Source: an uncultured Hungatella sp. (GTDB lineage Bacteria > Bacillota > Clostridia > Lachnospirales > Lachnospiraceae). Taken from it: DNA of 22,363 nucleotides. Shown in pieces: positions 22,071 to 22,363 of the stretch (positions are counted from its first letter, which is position 1; each line of letters opens with the position of its first letter). The DNA lies in contig CAJUJV010000014.1 of the NCBI GenBank assembly GCA_910586845.1, positions 21,544-43,906 on the forward strand, given 5' to 3'. The notes beneath the pieces were generated by a model. The model was not told the origin of the DNA, did no database searches, and saw only the letters and a program-made list of their open reading frames with translations. A program made the translations under genes and the position numbers.

Positions 22071-22363
22071 TCAGTCTTTCCCGTTTTCTATGACAAATTC
22101 CACTTCTATATCTTTCCCCCCATCGAGCTCGTACTCCTGGTGGACCGGAGCACCCCAGCTGTCGTCGCCGCCCACGCCTCTCTGGGCGCCCAGGAGGCTG
22201 ACGACGGTATAGTGGGGAGGTACGGGAAGCTCTTCTCTGTGGAGAGCCTGTTCCAGTTCCTGGGCCGTATAGGGCAGGACATTGATGTCAAAGGGTTTTT
22301 CTACCGCCGAGAACTTCAGTCCCCTCCCCTGTCTGTCCGCCACTTTCAGCCATCTTACCCCTG
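22071..22363 (-). CDS. lacZ: Beta-galactosidase (GH2) C-terminal end, partial
   Basis: The last 97 codons of a gene that continues past the right edge; the frame is open there. The sequence GVRWLKVADRQGRGL, then PFDINVLPYTAQELEQALH, then GAQRGVGGDDSWGAPVHQEY matches the end of the beta-galactosidase small-chain domain (domain 5) of LacZ-type GH2 enzymes. It hydrolyses lactose to glucose and galactose. The GTG at 22343 is an internal codon, not a start. There is no room for a separate terminator before tdk (24 nt between stops). With galK nearby it points to lactose and galactose use. Confidence 0.85.
   Translation of the reverse strand, partial: GVRWLKVADRQGRGLKFSAVEKPFDINVLPYTAQELEQALHREELPVPPHYTVVSLLGAQRGVGGDDSWGAPVHQEYELDGGKDIEVEFVIENGKD

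Noticed and set aside
1..22363. tRNA, rRNA, CRISPR arrays, complete insertion sequences
   Set aside because: None seen by eye. There is no cloverleaf with a TTCGA arm, no regular spacer-repeat array and no transposase motifs.

Overview
The window looks like a chromosomal segment of a gut-type Lachnospiraceae (Clostridia, Bacillota). Support: a clostridial-style glgC-glgD pair, gap-pgk-tpi glycolytic genes, a galactokinase with an atypical signature, a DegV protein, a type II thymidine kinase, AGGAGG ribosome binding sites, and many promoters with extended -10 boxes (TGnTANNNT). This is inferred from protein and motif recognition only; no database search was possible.

Layout. 1-507 is the 5' part of a DsbA/FrnE-like oxidoreductase (- strand, runs off the left edge). 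682-2055 (+) is a promoter, then a degraded leucine-rich-repeat (BspA-like) fragment, then threonine aldolase. 2140-2373 (-) is a small unknown protein. 2577-4921 (+) is glgC-glgD, for glycogen precursor synthesis. 5019-8452 (-) is one transcription unit: an AT-rich three-gene cassette (DUF262 protein, AAA ATPase with a DUF3696-like end, and a protein with a HigB/Gp49-like C-terminus) followed by a HAD phosphatase. Two of the three cassette genes are interrupted, one by a frameshift in a T7 tract and one by an amber codon just after Walker A. 8666-12093 (-) holds tpiA, pgk and gap. A roughly 210-nt multi-hairpin leader lies between gap and pgk. 12205-13875 (-) is a Na/Pi cotransporter with a PhoU-like tail.

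14066-16796 (+) holds a PHP histidinol-phosphatase, a short cis-prenyltransferase-like protein and a METTL25-like methyltransferase. 16801-17322 is a non-coding block of about 520 nt. It consists of two homologous 190-nt structured units in inverted orientation around a bidirectional terminator. 17318-20776 (-) holds galactokinase, a membrane-anchored CapA-like protein and a DegV protein. 20953-22046 (+) is an operon of a DUF5721-like protein and thymidine kinase. 22071-22363 (-) is the C-terminal end of a GH2 beta-galactosidase that runs off the right edge.

How the genes fit together: most of the window is housekeeping carbon metabolism (glycogen, lower glycolysis, galactose and lactose use) plus phosphate uptake and nucleotide salvage. 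The accessory parts are the broken defence-like cassette, the LRR remnant, and two non-coding structured elements at 10751-10962 and 16801-17322. The most unusual signal is the 16801-17322 block. Its two copies differ in stem sequence but keep the base pairing, which is the pattern expected of a structured RNA or a hairpin-bearing mobile repeat family.
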